Below are positions 37,775 through 46,559 of a stretch of DNA of 64,000 bases, piece by piece. The notes under the pieces were generated by a model. The model ran no database searches, was not told where the DNA came from, and was given only the letters and a program-made list of their open reading frames with translations. This DNA is from Hymenobacter sp. BT18 (GTDB lineage Bacteria > Bacteroidota > Bacteroidia > Cytophagales > Hymenobacteraceae): positions 1,426,001-1,490,000 of the forward strand of contig NZ_CP050954.1 in assembly GCF_012273015.1 (NCBI RefSeq), read 5' to 3'. The position numbers and the translations under genes are program-made. Position 1 is the first letter of the stretch; each line of letters begins with the position of its first letter.

Positions 37775-38263
37775 TTACTCCGGCAGCACCTTCAGGGCTT
37801 CTTCGTTGCCTTGCTGTAAAGCCAGGTCACGGGCGGAAAGGCCACGTACGTCGCGCACAGCCGTATCGGCGCCGGCTTGCAGCAGCAGGGGCAGCATGTT
37901 GTGGCGGCCAAACAAGGTGGCGAACATCAGGGCGGTACCGCCGTTGCCATTCTGCAGGTTGACATCGGCGCCGTACTCAATAAGCAGCTGCGCTACTTCG
38001 GGGTAGCCTTTGAAAGACACCCCCATAAGCGCCGTATTCCCGGCCATATCCTGCACGTTGGGGTCGGCCCCGGCGGCCAGCAGGGCCCGGGTGGCCGCCA
38101 CATGGCCGTCGTAGGCTGCTACGATAAGCGGCGTGAAGCCTTTGCCATTCTGCAGGTTGACATCCAGCTGCGACGCTGTCAGCAGGTCCTGCAGGTCGGC
38201 AACGCTACCCCGGCGGGCAGCATCGAATAGTAAATCTTCGGGGCGGTCAGAAGTAAAAGACAT
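37775..38263 (-). CDS. Ankyrin-repeat protein
   Basis: The 162 residues are four to five ankyrin repeats: DLLFDAARRGSVADLQDLL, KGFTPLIVAAYDGHVAATRALLAAGADPNV, AGNTALMGVSFKGYPEVAQLLIEYGADVNL, GGTALMFATLFGRHNMLPLLLQAGADTAV and a capping repeat. No signal peptide or other domain. Ankyrin proteins mediate protein contacts; no partner is evident. The start at 38263 is set by repeat homology. Confidence 0.9.
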   Translation of the reverse strand: MSFTSDRPEDLLFDAARRGSVADLQDLLTASQLDVNLQNGKGFTPLIVAAYDGHVAATRALLAAGADPNVQDMAGNTALMGVSFKGYPEVAQLLIEYGADVNLQNGNGGTALMFATLFGRHNMLPLLLQAGADTAVRDVRGLSARDLALQQGNEEALKVLPE

Positions 38264-38671
38264 GGCTGAACTTGAAAATAAGAAGCGCAAAGCTGCTACT
38301 AAACCCATAAACGTCCAGGGAAAGATAGTAGCATAATTAGGGCGTTTTTCTGTCGCGCGTTTCGAGGCCACCAGTAGTACTGATCTTAGGCTTAGTCCGC
38401 GGAGCGACCGGAATTGACGTGGGGCACGCTGCAGCAAAAGCCGTTAGTTATGAGGGGATTGCGAACGGTTGTTAGGCAGAAAATTGGATAACTCCGGTCC
38501 TCCTTTTATAGAACGATAAAAATATTGACCTGAACAATTTTAAGAGCTAAATGTTCATCTGAGCTTCATAATTACCTCGTACAAGATTTGGGCGTTTTGC
38601 AATTTCTTCAAAAACGAAGCTAGATTTGGGCACTCTTCACAACCATCACCCCAAAAAACTTTCTTTTTTTC
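38264..38671. other. AT-rich intergenic region with promoter of the HEIGH protease
   Basis: About 400 bp between the divergent ankyrin and metalloprotease genes. The right half is strongly AT-rich and ends in a good promoter (38596-38628). I see no open frame of note, no RNA gene and no repeat in the remainder. Confidence 0.6.
38596..38628 (+). promoter_or_regulatory. Complete Bacteroidota promoter TTTG-N21-TAGATTTG
   Basis: -33 TTTG at 38596-38599 and -7 TAGATTTG at 38621-38628, spaced 21 bp, both exact. The predicted start of transcription is about 35 bp before the ATG at 38672. Confidence 0.72.
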
Positions 38672-39484
38672 ATGAAAAACGCAAAACTCTTAGTAGCCGC
38701 TCTGTTGATGGCCGGCACCGCGCTGTTCTCGAGCTGCAGCAAGCAGGAAGAAGTGACCAAGAACGATGCGCCCAGCGAAGAAACCCTGTCGCAGATCCGG
38801 GCTCTGGGCTTCAGCACCCACGACGTGAAGCGCGATGGTGACGCTTACGTGGTAGAAGGCGACATTCGCCTTACTTCCGCTGACCTCAAGAATTCTTATG
38901 CGAATGGCAAATTGCTGCGGGTAGGTAGCGAGGAGCAGTACCGCACCACTAACCTGGTAAGTGTGGGTTCTACTACCCGCACCATTTACGTGGCTGTTAG
39001 CTCTACGCTACCTTCGGCCTACGTTACGGCTACCGACGAAGCCATTCGCCGCTATAACGCTGAAGGCCTGCGCCTACGCTTCCAGCGCGTTTCTTCAGGC
39101 TACAACATCCTGCTCACCAAAGCCCCCAGCGGTTCCTCTTACCTGGCTTCGGCCGGCTTCCCCACTTCAACTGGCAATCCTCACAACCAAGTGTTGGTGA
39201 ACTCCACCTACCTGGGTTCTAACCCCGGCACCAACTACCTGGCTACCATTCTGGCCCATGAAATTGGCCACTGCATTGGCTTCCGCCACACCGACTACAT
39301 GAACCGCGCTTATAGCTGCGGCGGTGCTTACACCAACGAAGGGGCCAGCACCGTGGGCGCTATTCTGATTCCTGGCACGCCTTCCTCGGCCGACCCCAAC
39401 TCCTGGATGCTGGCTTGCGTGGGCACGGGTGTGAACCGCCCCTTCAACACCAACGACCGCACCGCACTCAACTACCTCTACTAG
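38672..39484 (+). CDS. Secreted HEIGH-type zinc metalloprotease (M57-like) lipoprotein
   Basis: The 270 residues start with a lipoprotein signal (lipobox LFSSC, Cys 22). A prodomain-like stretch precedes a metzincin-type zinc site LAHEIGHCIGFRHTDY, with ligands H196, H200 and H206 and catalytic E197. It belongs to the Bacteroidota 'dual-action HEIGH' peptidase group related to M57. The codons are strikingly biased to highly used ones, and the gene has both a full promoter and a strong terminator, which suggests good expression. Probably exported to the cell surface; substrates unknown. Confidence 0.88.
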   Translation: MKNAKLLVAALLMAGTALFSSCSKQEEVTKNDAPSEETLSQIRALGFSTHDVKRDGDAYVVEGDIRLTSADLKNSYANGKLLRVGSEEQYRTTNLVSVGSTTRTIYVAVSSTLPSAYVTATDEAIRRYNAEGLRLRFQRVSSGYNILLTKAPSGSSYLASAGFPTSTGNPHNQVLVNSTYLGSNPGTNYLATILAHEIGHCIGFRHTDYMNRAYSCGGAYTNEGASTVGAILIPGTPSSADPNSWMLACVGTGVNRPFNTNDRTALNYLY

Positions 39485-39512
39485 TAGCTGCGTCATCCGT
39501 CATCACCCCACA

Positions 39513-39548
39513 AAAAGCCCCGCCATCCTCCTGGCGGGGCTTTTCTTA
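39513..39548. terminator. Terminator of the HEIGH protease gene
   Basis: AAAAGCCCCGCC (39513-39524) pairs with GGCGGGGCTTTT (39533-39544) around an 8-nt loop, followed by CTTA. Also placed to serve the convergent YitT gene. Confidence 0.88.
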
Positions 39549-39568
39549 TGCGGCACTAGTGCTTGGGG

Positions 39569-40558
39569 CTAGTGCAGCGGGCGTTTTTTTACCAGACCGC
39601 CCTTGGTTTCCCGTACGCTGCTCATCACCACAAAGGCCTGCGGGTCCAGCTTGTCGATTTCTTCCGTAAGACGGGCTACTTCCAGGCGGGTAACAACCGT
39701 GAAGATGATGTCCATGCTTTGGAGCTGGTCGCCGCGGGTGCCGTAGCCGCGCTTGCCCACGTAGAGGGTAGCGCCCCGGCCCAGGGTTTCCGTCACCATG
39801 CGGCGGATGTCCTCGCTGCGCTGGGAAATGATGGTTACGCCGGTGTATTCCTCAATGCCTTCAATGATGAAGTCGATGGTTTTGGCGGCCGATAAGTAAG
39901 CCAGAATCGAATACAGTGCCGTATCGATGGACAGCAGCAGGGCCGCCACGCCAAAGATGAGGATGTTGATGACCAGAATAATGTCGCCAACGGACAGGGG
40001 CGTTTTGCGGCTGATGTACACGGCCAGGATTTCGGTGCCATCCAGCACGGCCCCACCCCGCATGGCCAGCCCAATACCGGCCCCCAGAAAAAAGCCCCCA
40101 AACACGGCAATGAGCAGCTTATCCTTGGCAATGACGGGAAAGGAAATAACCAGCAGCACCAGGGCCAGCCCCACAATAGCCAGGAAGGTGCGCAGCGCAA
40201 ACGCCCTGCCCAGCTGGAAATAGCCCAGGATGATGAACGGAATGTTGATGATGACAATCAGCAATGACAATGAAATGCCGGTCAGTTGATTGGTCAGCAG
40301 CGAAATACCCGTAACCCCGCCATCGATAAACTCATTGGGTAGCAAAAACCCCTTGAGGCCAATGGCGGCGGAAAATATGCCCGCCACTACCAGGGCAACC
40401 TGCACGCTCTGGCGGCGCACCCAGCGGCGGCCTTCGTGGATGGCATCGAAGGCGTCCTGGGTTTCCTGGTCGAAAGTGGCCATAATGGGTGAGTCAACGT
40501 GAAGTCGGCGGGCCTTTTTTTCCCGCAGGTGTTTAATAAGAAGTTGCTGGAGCAGCAT
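39569..40558 (-). CDS. YitT-family membrane protein (DUF161 + DUF2179)
   Basis: From the ATG at 40558 the protein has 329 residues: a 50-residue soluble leader, five to six membrane helices (QVALVVAGIFSAAIGLKGFL, NEFIDGGVTGISLL, IINIPFIILGYF, LLIAVFGGFFLGAGIGLAMRGGAVLDGTEIL), then a DUF2179 cytoplasmic domain (RRMVTETLGRGATLYVGKRGYG, DPQAFVVMSSVRETKGG). YitT proteins are inner-membrane proteins of unknown transport activity. An alternative start is the ATG at 40483 (MATFDQETQDAFDAI); the sequence does not decide between them. Confidence 0.88.
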   Translation of the reverse strand: MLLQQLLIKHLREKKARRLHVDSPIMATFDQETQDAFDAIHEGRRWVRRQSVQVALVVAGIFSAAIGLKGFLLPNEFIDGGVTGISLLTNQLTGISLSLLIVIINIPFIILGYFQLGRAFALRTFLAIVGLALVLLVISFPVIAKDKLLIAVFGGFFLGAGIGLAMRGGAVLDGTEILAVYISRKTPLSVGDIILVINILIFGVAALLLSIDTALYSILAYLSAAKTIDFIIEGIEEYTGVTIISQRSEDIRRMVTETLGRGATLYVGKRGYGTRGDQLQSMDIIFTVVTRLEVARLTEEIDKLDPQAFVVMSSVRETKGGLVKKRPLH

Positions 40559-40663
40559 GGGCGTTGATTTTCGATTAAATAAAAGCCGCCTGCTGATTGC
40601 AGCGTACGGCCGCCTCGCGGCCGATTGGCGGCGAAACACACAAAATCATCCGAAAACCTGCTG

Positions 40664-41023
40664 CTATGGAGCGTTGGGAAAAATGCTGGTCCGCAGCCGT
40701 TGCCGTTGCCCATTCAGGTCAGCCGCCAGACCTCGGGCACGAGCCGTACCGATACGCAGCTGCCAGCCCTTTGCGCCGGCCCGTGGCCCTTCCCCACTGT
40801 GCACCCACCACGGGCTGCTGAAGCCGGAGGTGTGGTCATCGGCCGAGGCCAGGAAGGTGTGATGCGCCACGACGACCAGCTGCCACTGCTTGGGCGCGGA
40901 GCCCGGCGTCTTCAGCCAGTACTGACTTTCCGGCGCCGACGCCGCGCTGCACGCTGTCTGAGGCCAGCTACTTAGCAGCAGGCCCAGCAGCAGGCGTAAC
41001 AGAACAACGGAAAAGGCAAGCAT
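40664..41023 (-). CDS. Small putative exported protein
   Basis: The 119 residues open with a convincing signal peptide (MLAFSVVLLRLLLGLLLSSW, then ACSA) and have no motif I know. A -7-like CATCTTTG on the same strand at 41045-41052 lies 22 bp upstream of the ATG, which raises the odds that it is real. The C-terminal half is Arg/Gly-rich. It could still be a chance frame in GC-rich DNA. Confidence 0.45.
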   Translation of the reverse strand: MLAFSVVLLRLLLGLLLSSWPQTACSAASAPESQYWLKTPGSAPKQWQLVVVAHHTFLASADDHTSGFSSPWWVHSGEGPRAGAKGWQLRIGTARARGLAADLNGQRQRLRTSIFPNAP

Positions 41024-41113
41024 ACAGGAAGGCAGGAGCGGCAGGCAAAGATGCTGCTTGTCTATGGGAAACGCGGAGCCTATCAGAAAGTTGGGCCGGC
41101 GACTTTTCTCCGG

Positions 41114-42268
41114 TTAGCCAATCAGCCGAATCAGCCAGTGCTGAAATGGCCGCCGCTGGGCCACCCAGAAACCCAACCGCAGCAGAGCGGGCCAGGCAGC
41201 CAGCAACTGCATCAGACGGTAGCTGCGCTGCAGGCGCCGCCCCAGCCGCTGGTGCACGGCCCGCTCGTAGTTCTGCAGGTAAGCTAGGCTGAAATTCTGC
41301 TGCTGAAAGCACCGGATGGCCTGCTCGGCAGCCAGAATTCCGCTGATGACGGCTTTATCGATGCCGTGTCCCTGCAGCGGGTCAATAAGGGAGGCTGCGT
41401 CGCCGGCCAGCAGGCAGCGGGGCCCGGCCAGCGGCAGCTTGCGGCCCGCCAGCGGCAAGCCAAAGCCCGTAACCTCCGTGAGCGGCTGGGCCGCCGCAAA
41501 CCGAGGTGCCAGCTGCGGATGTTCCCGCAGCAGCTGCCGGAGCGCCTGCTTCATGTCTACGCGGCGGGCGGCCACCTGTGCCGAGAGCAGCCCAAACCCG
41601 ACGTTGTACACCCCGCCTCCTACCGGAAATACCCAGCAGTAGCCGGCCGGGTAGTCGCGCAGGAAATAAAACTCACTGGTATGCGCATCGGTGCCGACCA
41701 AACCGATATAGTAGGCCCGCACGGCCGCACAGTGGTAGTTGCGGTCGAGCGGGCGGGGCAGCACTTTGCGCACAGCTACCGAGTTAGCCCCGTCGCAGGC
41801 CAGCAGCAGTTGAGCAGTGAGCGGGGGCTGGCTGGCATCAGCACTGAGCAGCTGCACACCTTGCTCACTGGTGTGCACATCCCGCACCGCGTAGCCTTCC
41901 AAAATGGTGGTAACGGTGTGGCGCCGCACCAGCTGCAGCAGCTGGTCGTCAAACTGCTGCCGGGGGCTGTTGAAGGTGGGTTTCTTCCATTGAATCAGCA
42001 GCTCCTGGCCTGCGGGCCCAAACAACCGGCTGGCGGCAGCCGACGCCTGAGGCTGCACGGTCCGCAACTCCTGGTACCAGGCTTCGGAAAGCCGGCGAAT
42101 GGCCGTGAGCGTAGGCCCCGGAATGGCGTCGCCGCATACTTTGTCGCGGGGGAAGCAGGCTTTGTCTACCAGGGCCACACGCAAGCCGTGCCCGTGCAGA
42201 GCCAGGGCCGCTGCCGTACCCGCGGGCCCAGCGCCCAGAATCAGGATGTCGTACGTATAGTTGGGCAA
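41114..42268 (-). CDS. FAD-dependent oxidoreductase of the geranylgeranyl reductase type
   Basis: The protein starts PNYTYDILILGAGPAGTAAALALHGHGLRVALVDK, the FAD-binding GxGxxG with its Glu/Asp-end motif, then FPRDKVCGD, LLACDGANSVAVRK and a C-terminal LLAGDAASLIDPLQGHGI. This pattern fits the geranylgeranyl reductase-like group that reduces isoprenoid or similar double bonds. No ATG precedes the FAD motif. A TACCTTTG box at 42295-42302 places the start just below it, so I use the TTG at 42268 (384 residues); a GTG at 42274 is possible. Confidence 0.85.
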   Translation of the reverse strand: MPNYTYDILILGAGPAGTAAALALHGHGLRVALVDKACFPRDKVCGDAIPGPTLTAIRRLSEAWYQELRTVQPQASAAASRLFGPAGQELLIQWKKPTFNSPRQQFDDQLLQLVRRHTVTTILEGYAVRDVHTSEQGVQLLSADASQPPLTAQLLLACDGANSVAVRKVLPRPLDRNYHCAAVRAYYIGLVGTDAHTSEFYFLRDYPAGYCWVFPVGGGVYNVGFGLLSAQVAARRVDMKQALRQLLREHPQLAPRFAAAQPLTEVTGFGLPLAGRKLPLAGPRCLLAGDAASLIDPLQGHGIDKAVISGILAAEQAIRCFQQQNFSLAYLQNYERAVHQRLGRRLQRSYRLMQLLAAWPALLRLGFWVAQRRPFQHWLIRLIG

Positions 42269-42294
42269 GGACACGCGGTAGAAAGCACAGCGCC

Positions 42295-42302
42295 CAAAGG
42301 TA
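42295..42302 (-). promoter_or_regulatory. -7 box TACCTTTG deciding the start of the FAD oxidoreductase
   Basis: Exact TAnnTTTG on the minus strand. Transcription would begin near 42288, only 15-20 bp above the TTG/GTG starts, and rules out the longer frame that opens at 42367. Confidence 0.5.
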
Positions 42303-42502
42303 GGCGTTGCCGCCGCTTTTGCAGCAGCATATGGCTCCGCCAGCGCAATGGCACGTGGTCTATTCAACCGTCAGCTCAGCAGAAGCTAAATGCACAGCTT
42401 TTTCTATATAGGCCTCATACGATTAGCAGTCTGACGGGCGTTGGCAACTGCAGGAGCTTGCGTGAACGGCCCGGGGCGGGGTTCAGCGGCTCAGCTACAG
42501 CT

Positions 42503-43237
42503 ATGCGCTTATTGATTGTATTGGCCGGCGCGCTGCTGGCTATGTGCGGGCAGCCGCAATGGTCGTTTCGGGAAGACCAGCTGCGCTTTCCGCGCGTGCG
42601 CACAGCCTATGCCAACCACCTCCCAGCGGTACACGCGCTGTTTACGCGGGCGGGCATCAACCCGGAGGAGCCTGAGCTATTTCTGCGGGCCATCAAAACC
42701 CGGCAGCAGCTGGAAGTCTGGGGGCGCACCCAGGGCCAGGGCACCTACCACCTGCTGCGCTCCTATCCTATTGCCGCGGCCTCAGGCACGCTGGGCCCCA
42801 AGCGGCGGGAAGGCGACCTGCAGGTTCCCGAAGGCTTTTATTATATCGACCGGTTTAACCCCAACAGCAATTTTCACCTGTCGCTGGGTTTGAACTACCC
42901 CAATGCCGCCGACCGCCAGCGCAGCGACGCCCTGCACCCGGGTGGGGACATTTTTATTCATGGCTCCAATGTGACCATCGGCTGCGTGCCCATCACCGAC
43001 ACGTGGATAGAAGAACTTTACGTGCTGCTGGTGGAGGCGCGCAGCGGCGGCCAGGAGCAGATTCCGGTACACATATTCCCCTTCGACCTAACCACGGCCA
43101 ACTTGGCGGCGCGAACGAAAAGCCCCCACTACTCCTTCTGGCAGGAGCTCAGCCCGGGTTACCGCTTCTTCGAGCAGCGTCGCGTTCTGCCCGCAGTTAG
43201 CGTGACGGCGCAGGGGGCCTACGCCGTGGTGCAGTAG
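42503..43237 (+). CDS. L,D-transpeptidase-family protein (YkuD)
   Basis: The 244 residues start with a hydrophobic export signal (MRLLIVLAGALLAMCG, possibly a lipoprotein with Cys 15). The YkuD catalytic motif follows: H153 in DIFIHGSNVTIGCVPITD and the nucleophile C161. The segment KRREGDLQVPEGFYYIDRFN is typical of the YafK/ErfK type. Such enzymes form or remove 3-3 peptide cross-links in murein or attach proteins to it. The reading frame continues upstream to 41366 but overlaps the opposite gene there, so the ATG at 42503 with its signal is the start. Confidence 0.9.
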   Translation: MRLLIVLAGALLAMCGQPQWSFREDQLRFPRVRTAYANHLPAVHALFTRAGINPEEPELFLRAIKTRQQLEVWGRTQGQGTYHLLRSYPIAAASGTLGPKRREGDLQVPEGFYYIDRFNPNSNFHLSLGLNYPNAADRQRSDALHPGGDIFIHGSNVTIGCVPITDTWIEELYVLLVEARSGGQEQIPVHIFPFDLTTANLAARTKSPHYSFWQELSPGYRFFEQRRVLPAVSVTAQGAYAVVQ

Positions 43238-43292
43238 CCTGGAGCGCAGCAAGGCTTGGCAGTAAGCCCCGGAATTGCCGTAGTTTGCGGCT

Positions 43293-43853
43293 ATGGCTGC
43301 CCCTCGTTCCCTTGATGATTTTCCGATTCCGGCTAACCTGCGCGAATCGGCCGTGCTGGTCCCTGTGTTTCGCGACGACGCCGGCGAGCTGCAAGTAGTG
43401 ATGGTGCGGCGGGCCGATTTTGGCGTGCATGGCGGCCAGCTGGCTTTCCCCGGCGGCAAGCCCGAGCCCGCAGATGCCGACCTGCAAGCCACCGCCCTCC
43501 GTGAGGCGCAAGAAGAAGTAAGCCTGGCCCCTGCCAACGTCGATATTCTTGCCTTGCTGCCTACGGTGGTTGTTCCTTCCGGCTTCCGGATAACTCCTTT
43601 CCTGGGTCGTATCCGTCGGCCCGACGTGTGGCAGTGGCAGGCCGCGGAAATTGACGAAGTGCTGGAAATTCCGCTGCGCCATTTGGCTGATGCAGCTAAC
43701 CACACGGAGGAAACCTGGCAGCTGGCGGGCTGGCCCGATGCCCGCCGGGTTCCTTTTTACCGGGTGGGCAACAACTACCCGCTCTGGGGCGCCAGCTACC
43801 GCATCCTGCAGCCACTAGTGCCGCGCCTGCTGGCTGGAGAGTGGGGCGTGTAG
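43293..43853 (+). CDS. CoA pyrophosphatase-type Nudix hydrolase (NudL-like)
   Basis: The 186 residues carry RESAVLVPVFRDD, HGGQLAFPGGKPEPAD and ATALREAQEEVSL, which together form the CoA-specific Nudix signature of NudL/PCD1-type enzymes that split CoA to 3',5'-ADP and phosphopantetheine. TVVVPSGFRITPFLGRI then supports the same family. A TAGTTTG box precedes the ATG at 43293 by about 12 bp. No operon partners; the gene lies between two exported-protein genes. Confidence 0.88.
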   Translation: MAAPRSLDDFPIPANLRESAVLVPVFRDDAGELQVVMVRRADFGVHGGQLAFPGGKPEPADADLQATALREAQEEVSLAPANVDILALLPTVVVPSGFRITPFLGRIRRPDVWQWQAAEIDEVLEIPLRHLADAANHTEETWQLAGWPDARRVPFYRVGNNYPLWGASYRILQPLVPRLLAGEWGV

Positions 43854-43941
43854 TGGCCGCAGCGGCCAATAGTTTGGCACGAAATTGCGTTTTGAAGAAA
43901 ACAGCCGCTACAGGAGTTCTATTCCACTCGGCCTTTTACCT

Positions 43942-45027
43942 ATGAAACGACTGTTTTTTCTGTTTGCCATCCTCTGCCTGCCCCTGGTGGAAATATTGGC
44001 CCAGGTCAACCAAAGCCTTTGGTACTTTGGCAATCAGGCCGGCCTTAGCTTTGCTTCGGGCCAGCCAGTGCCGCTCACCGACGGCAAGATGAACACCTAC
44101 GAAGGCTGCGCCGTAGCCACCAATGCGCAAGGGCAGCTGCTGTTTTATACCAACGGCGTAAACGTCTGGAACCGGGAGCACCGCCTCATGCCCAACGGCC
44201 GCCGGCTGATGGGCGACGCCAGCAGCGCCCAAAGCGCCCTGATTGTGCCCGACCCCGGCAGCGCCAATGTGTTCTACATTTTCACCACGGACTTGCAAGG
44301 GCACGGCAACGGGCTGCGGTACTCGGTAGTTGACCTTACCCGCGACAATGGCCTGGGCGACGTACCCCGCGCCAACCTGCTGCTGATTACGCCCGTGGCC
44401 GAAAAGCTGGCCGCCGTACCGCACCGCAACGGCCGCGACGTATGGGTGGTGGCGCACCGCTGGAACTCCAATGCTTTCGTGTCCTACCTTGTTACGGCCG
44501 AGGGCGTAGATGCCACGCCCCACCTGAGCAACGTGGGCAGCATGTATGCTGGGCCGGGCCGCAACGCCATTGGCTGCCTGAAATTCTCCCCCGACGGCAC
44601 CCAGCTGGCTACGGCTATCTGGCGGGAGACCAACAAGTTTGAGGTATTCAGCTTCGACCGCACGACGGGCCTGGTGAGCAACCCGCGCCAGTTTGGCCCC
44701 TATGAGGAAGCCTACGGGGTAGAGTTTTCCCCCGATGGCAGCAAGCTGTATGGCACCAGCAACGGAGCCGGCGGCGGCAACGCGCAAATCTGGCAGTTTG
44801 ATCTGCGCACGGGGGATGCCAAGGCCATTGGTAAATCGGCCAACCGTAAAGTAGGCTCCATGCTGCTGGGCCCCGATGGCCGCATCTATGTAGCGCGCGA
44901 AGACAACCCTTTCCTGGGCGTTATCCAGAACCCCAATGCCAGCGGGGAGGCCTGCCAGTACGTGGACGATGGCGTTAACCTGGCCGGGCGTCGGAGCCGG
45001 CTCGGGCTGCCCAACTTTATCCGCTAG
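43942..45027 (+). CDS. Secreted propeller protein of the QxxWYFG family (short form)
   Basis: The 361 residues have a signal peptide (MKRLFFLFAILCLPLVEILAQ), then NQSLWYFGNQAGLSFASGQP, the opening of a Bacteroidota family whose members usually continue past GLPNFIQ into PKD and type IX sorting domains. WD40/PD40-like blades follow (LKFSPDGTQLATAIW, VEFSPDGSKLYGTSNG, GPDGRIYVAREDN). Here the protein ends RSRLGLPNFIR and a stop, so only the propeller is present and I see no sorting domain. Possibly a natural short form or a truncated one. Confidence 0.8.
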   Translation: MKRLFFLFAILCLPLVEILAQVNQSLWYFGNQAGLSFASGQPVPLTDGKMNTYEGCAVATNAQGQLLFYTNGVNVWNREHRLMPNGRRLMGDASSAQSALIVPDPGSANVFYIFTTDLQGHGNGLRYSVVDLTRDNGLGDVPRANLLLITPVAEKLAAVPHRNGRDVWVVAHRWNSNAFVSYLVTAEGVDATPHLSNVGSMYAGPGRNAIGCLKFSPDGTQLATAIWRETNKFEVFSFDRTTGLVSNPRQFGPYEEAYGVEFSPDGSKLYGTSNGAGGGNAQIWQFDLRTGDAKAIGKSANRKVGSMLLGPDGRIYVAREDNPFLGVIQNPNASGEACQYVDDGVNLAGRRSRLGLPNFIR

Positions 45028-45048
45028 CACCCTGCTCCGGCAGCAGGC

Positions 45049-46452
45049 CTACTGCACTTTCCCCAAGCGAAACCGCAGGAAGCCCGCCGCTCCCGACACG
45101 TAAGGATTATCTTTTGAGACAAACCCCGTCACGTCGCGGGTGCTGATGCCGGCCTCGTAGATGGGCGTGGTAAGCGTAATGCCCAGCGGGATGCCGAAAC
45201 CGTAGCCGGCTCCACCATTTACCCCGCTGCTCAGGCGCAGCCAGTGCCAGGGCTTGTAGTCGAGGGCCGCGCCCACGAAGGTATTGGGCAAGCTACCCGC
45301 TACCTGGTTTAGCGGCGTGGATACTTCCACGCCTGCTTCCAGGTTTTCGCTTACCCGCAGTCCGGCGCCTACGCGCAGCTTGCCGGGCAAGCTGGTTTGC
45401 AGCTGCTGGCCTGCCTCATACACAAACAGGCTGTCGGTGCCGGCGGCGAAGATGCGGGCGGCTTCCGTGAAAAAGTCGTAGCTGTCGACGCCGTTGGAGC
45501 TGAGCTGCTTGATTTTTTGGTCCTGGGCCGTGAGCAGGTTGCCTTCCCACTTCATCCGGCCAATATCCGTTACGGCTATTCCCACGCGCAGCAGCTTGCC
45601 GGCTTCAATGGCCACGCCGAAATCGAAGCCGTAGCCCTTGCCCACCGGCTGCAGCCCATTGGCCCGCTCGCGGAGGTTAAAGCCTGGTTGGGTAGCTACT
45701 TTTCCGTAATCAACGTCGAACAAGGGCGAAAGCGCCGAATACGACGAGGCTTTGCCATCGGCAACCTGCACGTCCAGCACGCCCACGCCCTGAATGTAGC
45801 GGTAACCCACCCCGCCGGAAACCCGAAACTTGGGCAAATCCACCAGCTGCCGCCCAAAGGCCACGTTGTACTCGTTGTACCAGGCCAGCTGAATCTTCGT
45901 GCCATCCAGCACTTCCGAGACCAGCGGCGCCGTGGCCGGATCGAAGTTCTGAAAAACCGGGGCTTCGCGACCCAGGAACATAATCTCGGCGGCGTTCTTA
46001 TTCAGCCCGACGTGGGAGCTCACCCGCTGCCGGTTGCTGATGGCCAGCGTCCCGAACAGCGGCAGGTTCAGCGACACGGCGACCGTCGTAGCGTCGGCGT
46101 TCAGGTTCAGGGCATTATCGGAGGTAAAATCCCGGGACAGGCTCTGCTTTTCGGCCTGCGTAAGTTCCCGGCCCGAGGCATCCAAGAAACGTCGAATGGT
46201 AGCTTTGGTGAGGGACTGGGAGCCCACGCCAAACCCAAATTCCCCAACCGTAAAAGCAATTTTGGGGCTTCCCACCCGGGAAAGGTTGGCTGGGTTTACA
46301 CCAATGGCCTGATAATCGGTGGCGAAAGTGACGCCCAGACCGCCGCGCCCTACTTGGCCAAAATTGCTGAAATCGGACTGCGCCAAGGCTGCTGAGGGCA
46401 ATGCCAGACTGAGCGCCACGGCGCTCCAGAGACGAGTAGAGGACCGAACCAT
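45049..46452 (-). CDS. DUF5723-family outer-membrane barrel protein
   Basis: The 467 residues have a signal peptide (to about 24, ALPSAALAQ) then NPANLSRVGSPKIAFTVGEFG and alternating beta strands to the C-terminal residues FLRFRLGKVQ. This fits the Bacteroidota DUF5723 family, probably an outer-membrane barrel with resemblance to PorV-type proteins. No function is established. It converges on the propeller gene at 43942 with 21 bp between. Confidence 0.8.
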   Translation of the reverse strand: MVRSSTRLWSAVALSLALPSAALAQSDFSNFGQVGRGGLGVTFATDYQAIGVNPANLSRVGSPKIAFTVGEFGFGVGSQSLTKATIRRFLDASGRELTQAEKQSLSRDFTSDNALNLNADATTVAVSLNLPLFGTLAISNRQRVSSHVGLNKNAAEIMFLGREAPVFQNFDPATAPLVSEVLDGTKIQLAWYNEYNVAFGRQLVDLPKFRVSGGVGYRYIQGVGVLDVQVADGKASSYSALSPLFDVDYGKVATQPGFNLRERANGLQPVGKGYGFDFGVAIEAGKLLRVGIAVTDIGRMKWEGNLLTAQDQKIKQLSSNGVDSYDFFTEAARIFAAGTDSLFVYEAGQQLQTSLPGKLRVGAGLRVSENLEAGVEVSTPLNQVAGSLPNTFVGAALDYKPWHWLRLSSGVNGGAGYGFGIPLGITLTTPIYEAGISTRDVTGFVSKDNPYVSGAAGFLRFRLGKVQ

Positions 46453-46475
46453 ATAGGGAATACGTAACGTAGGCA

Positions 46476-46533
46476 GTAGCTTGCGCGGCCCCAGCTTGGT
46501 GGCGGGTTAGAACCTGCCGCTGGCGCAAGCTAC
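46476..46533. repeat. GTAGCTTGCGC palindrome between DUF5723 and meaB
   Basis: GTAGCTTGCGC (46476-46486) and GCGCAAGCTAC (46523-46533) are exact complements, with a second inner pair GGCGGGTT/AACCTGCC. It lies between the divergent starts and is close to the meaB start codon (46560), where it could affect both promoters. Confidence 0.78.
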
Positions 46534-46559
46534 CGTTTCCGCCTCATAGTTGCTTTGTC

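Noticed and set aside
41366-42502. N-terminal extension of the L,D-transpeptidase
   Set aside because: The upstream frame lies wholly opposite the FAD oxidoreductase gene; the signal peptide at 42503 marks the real start.
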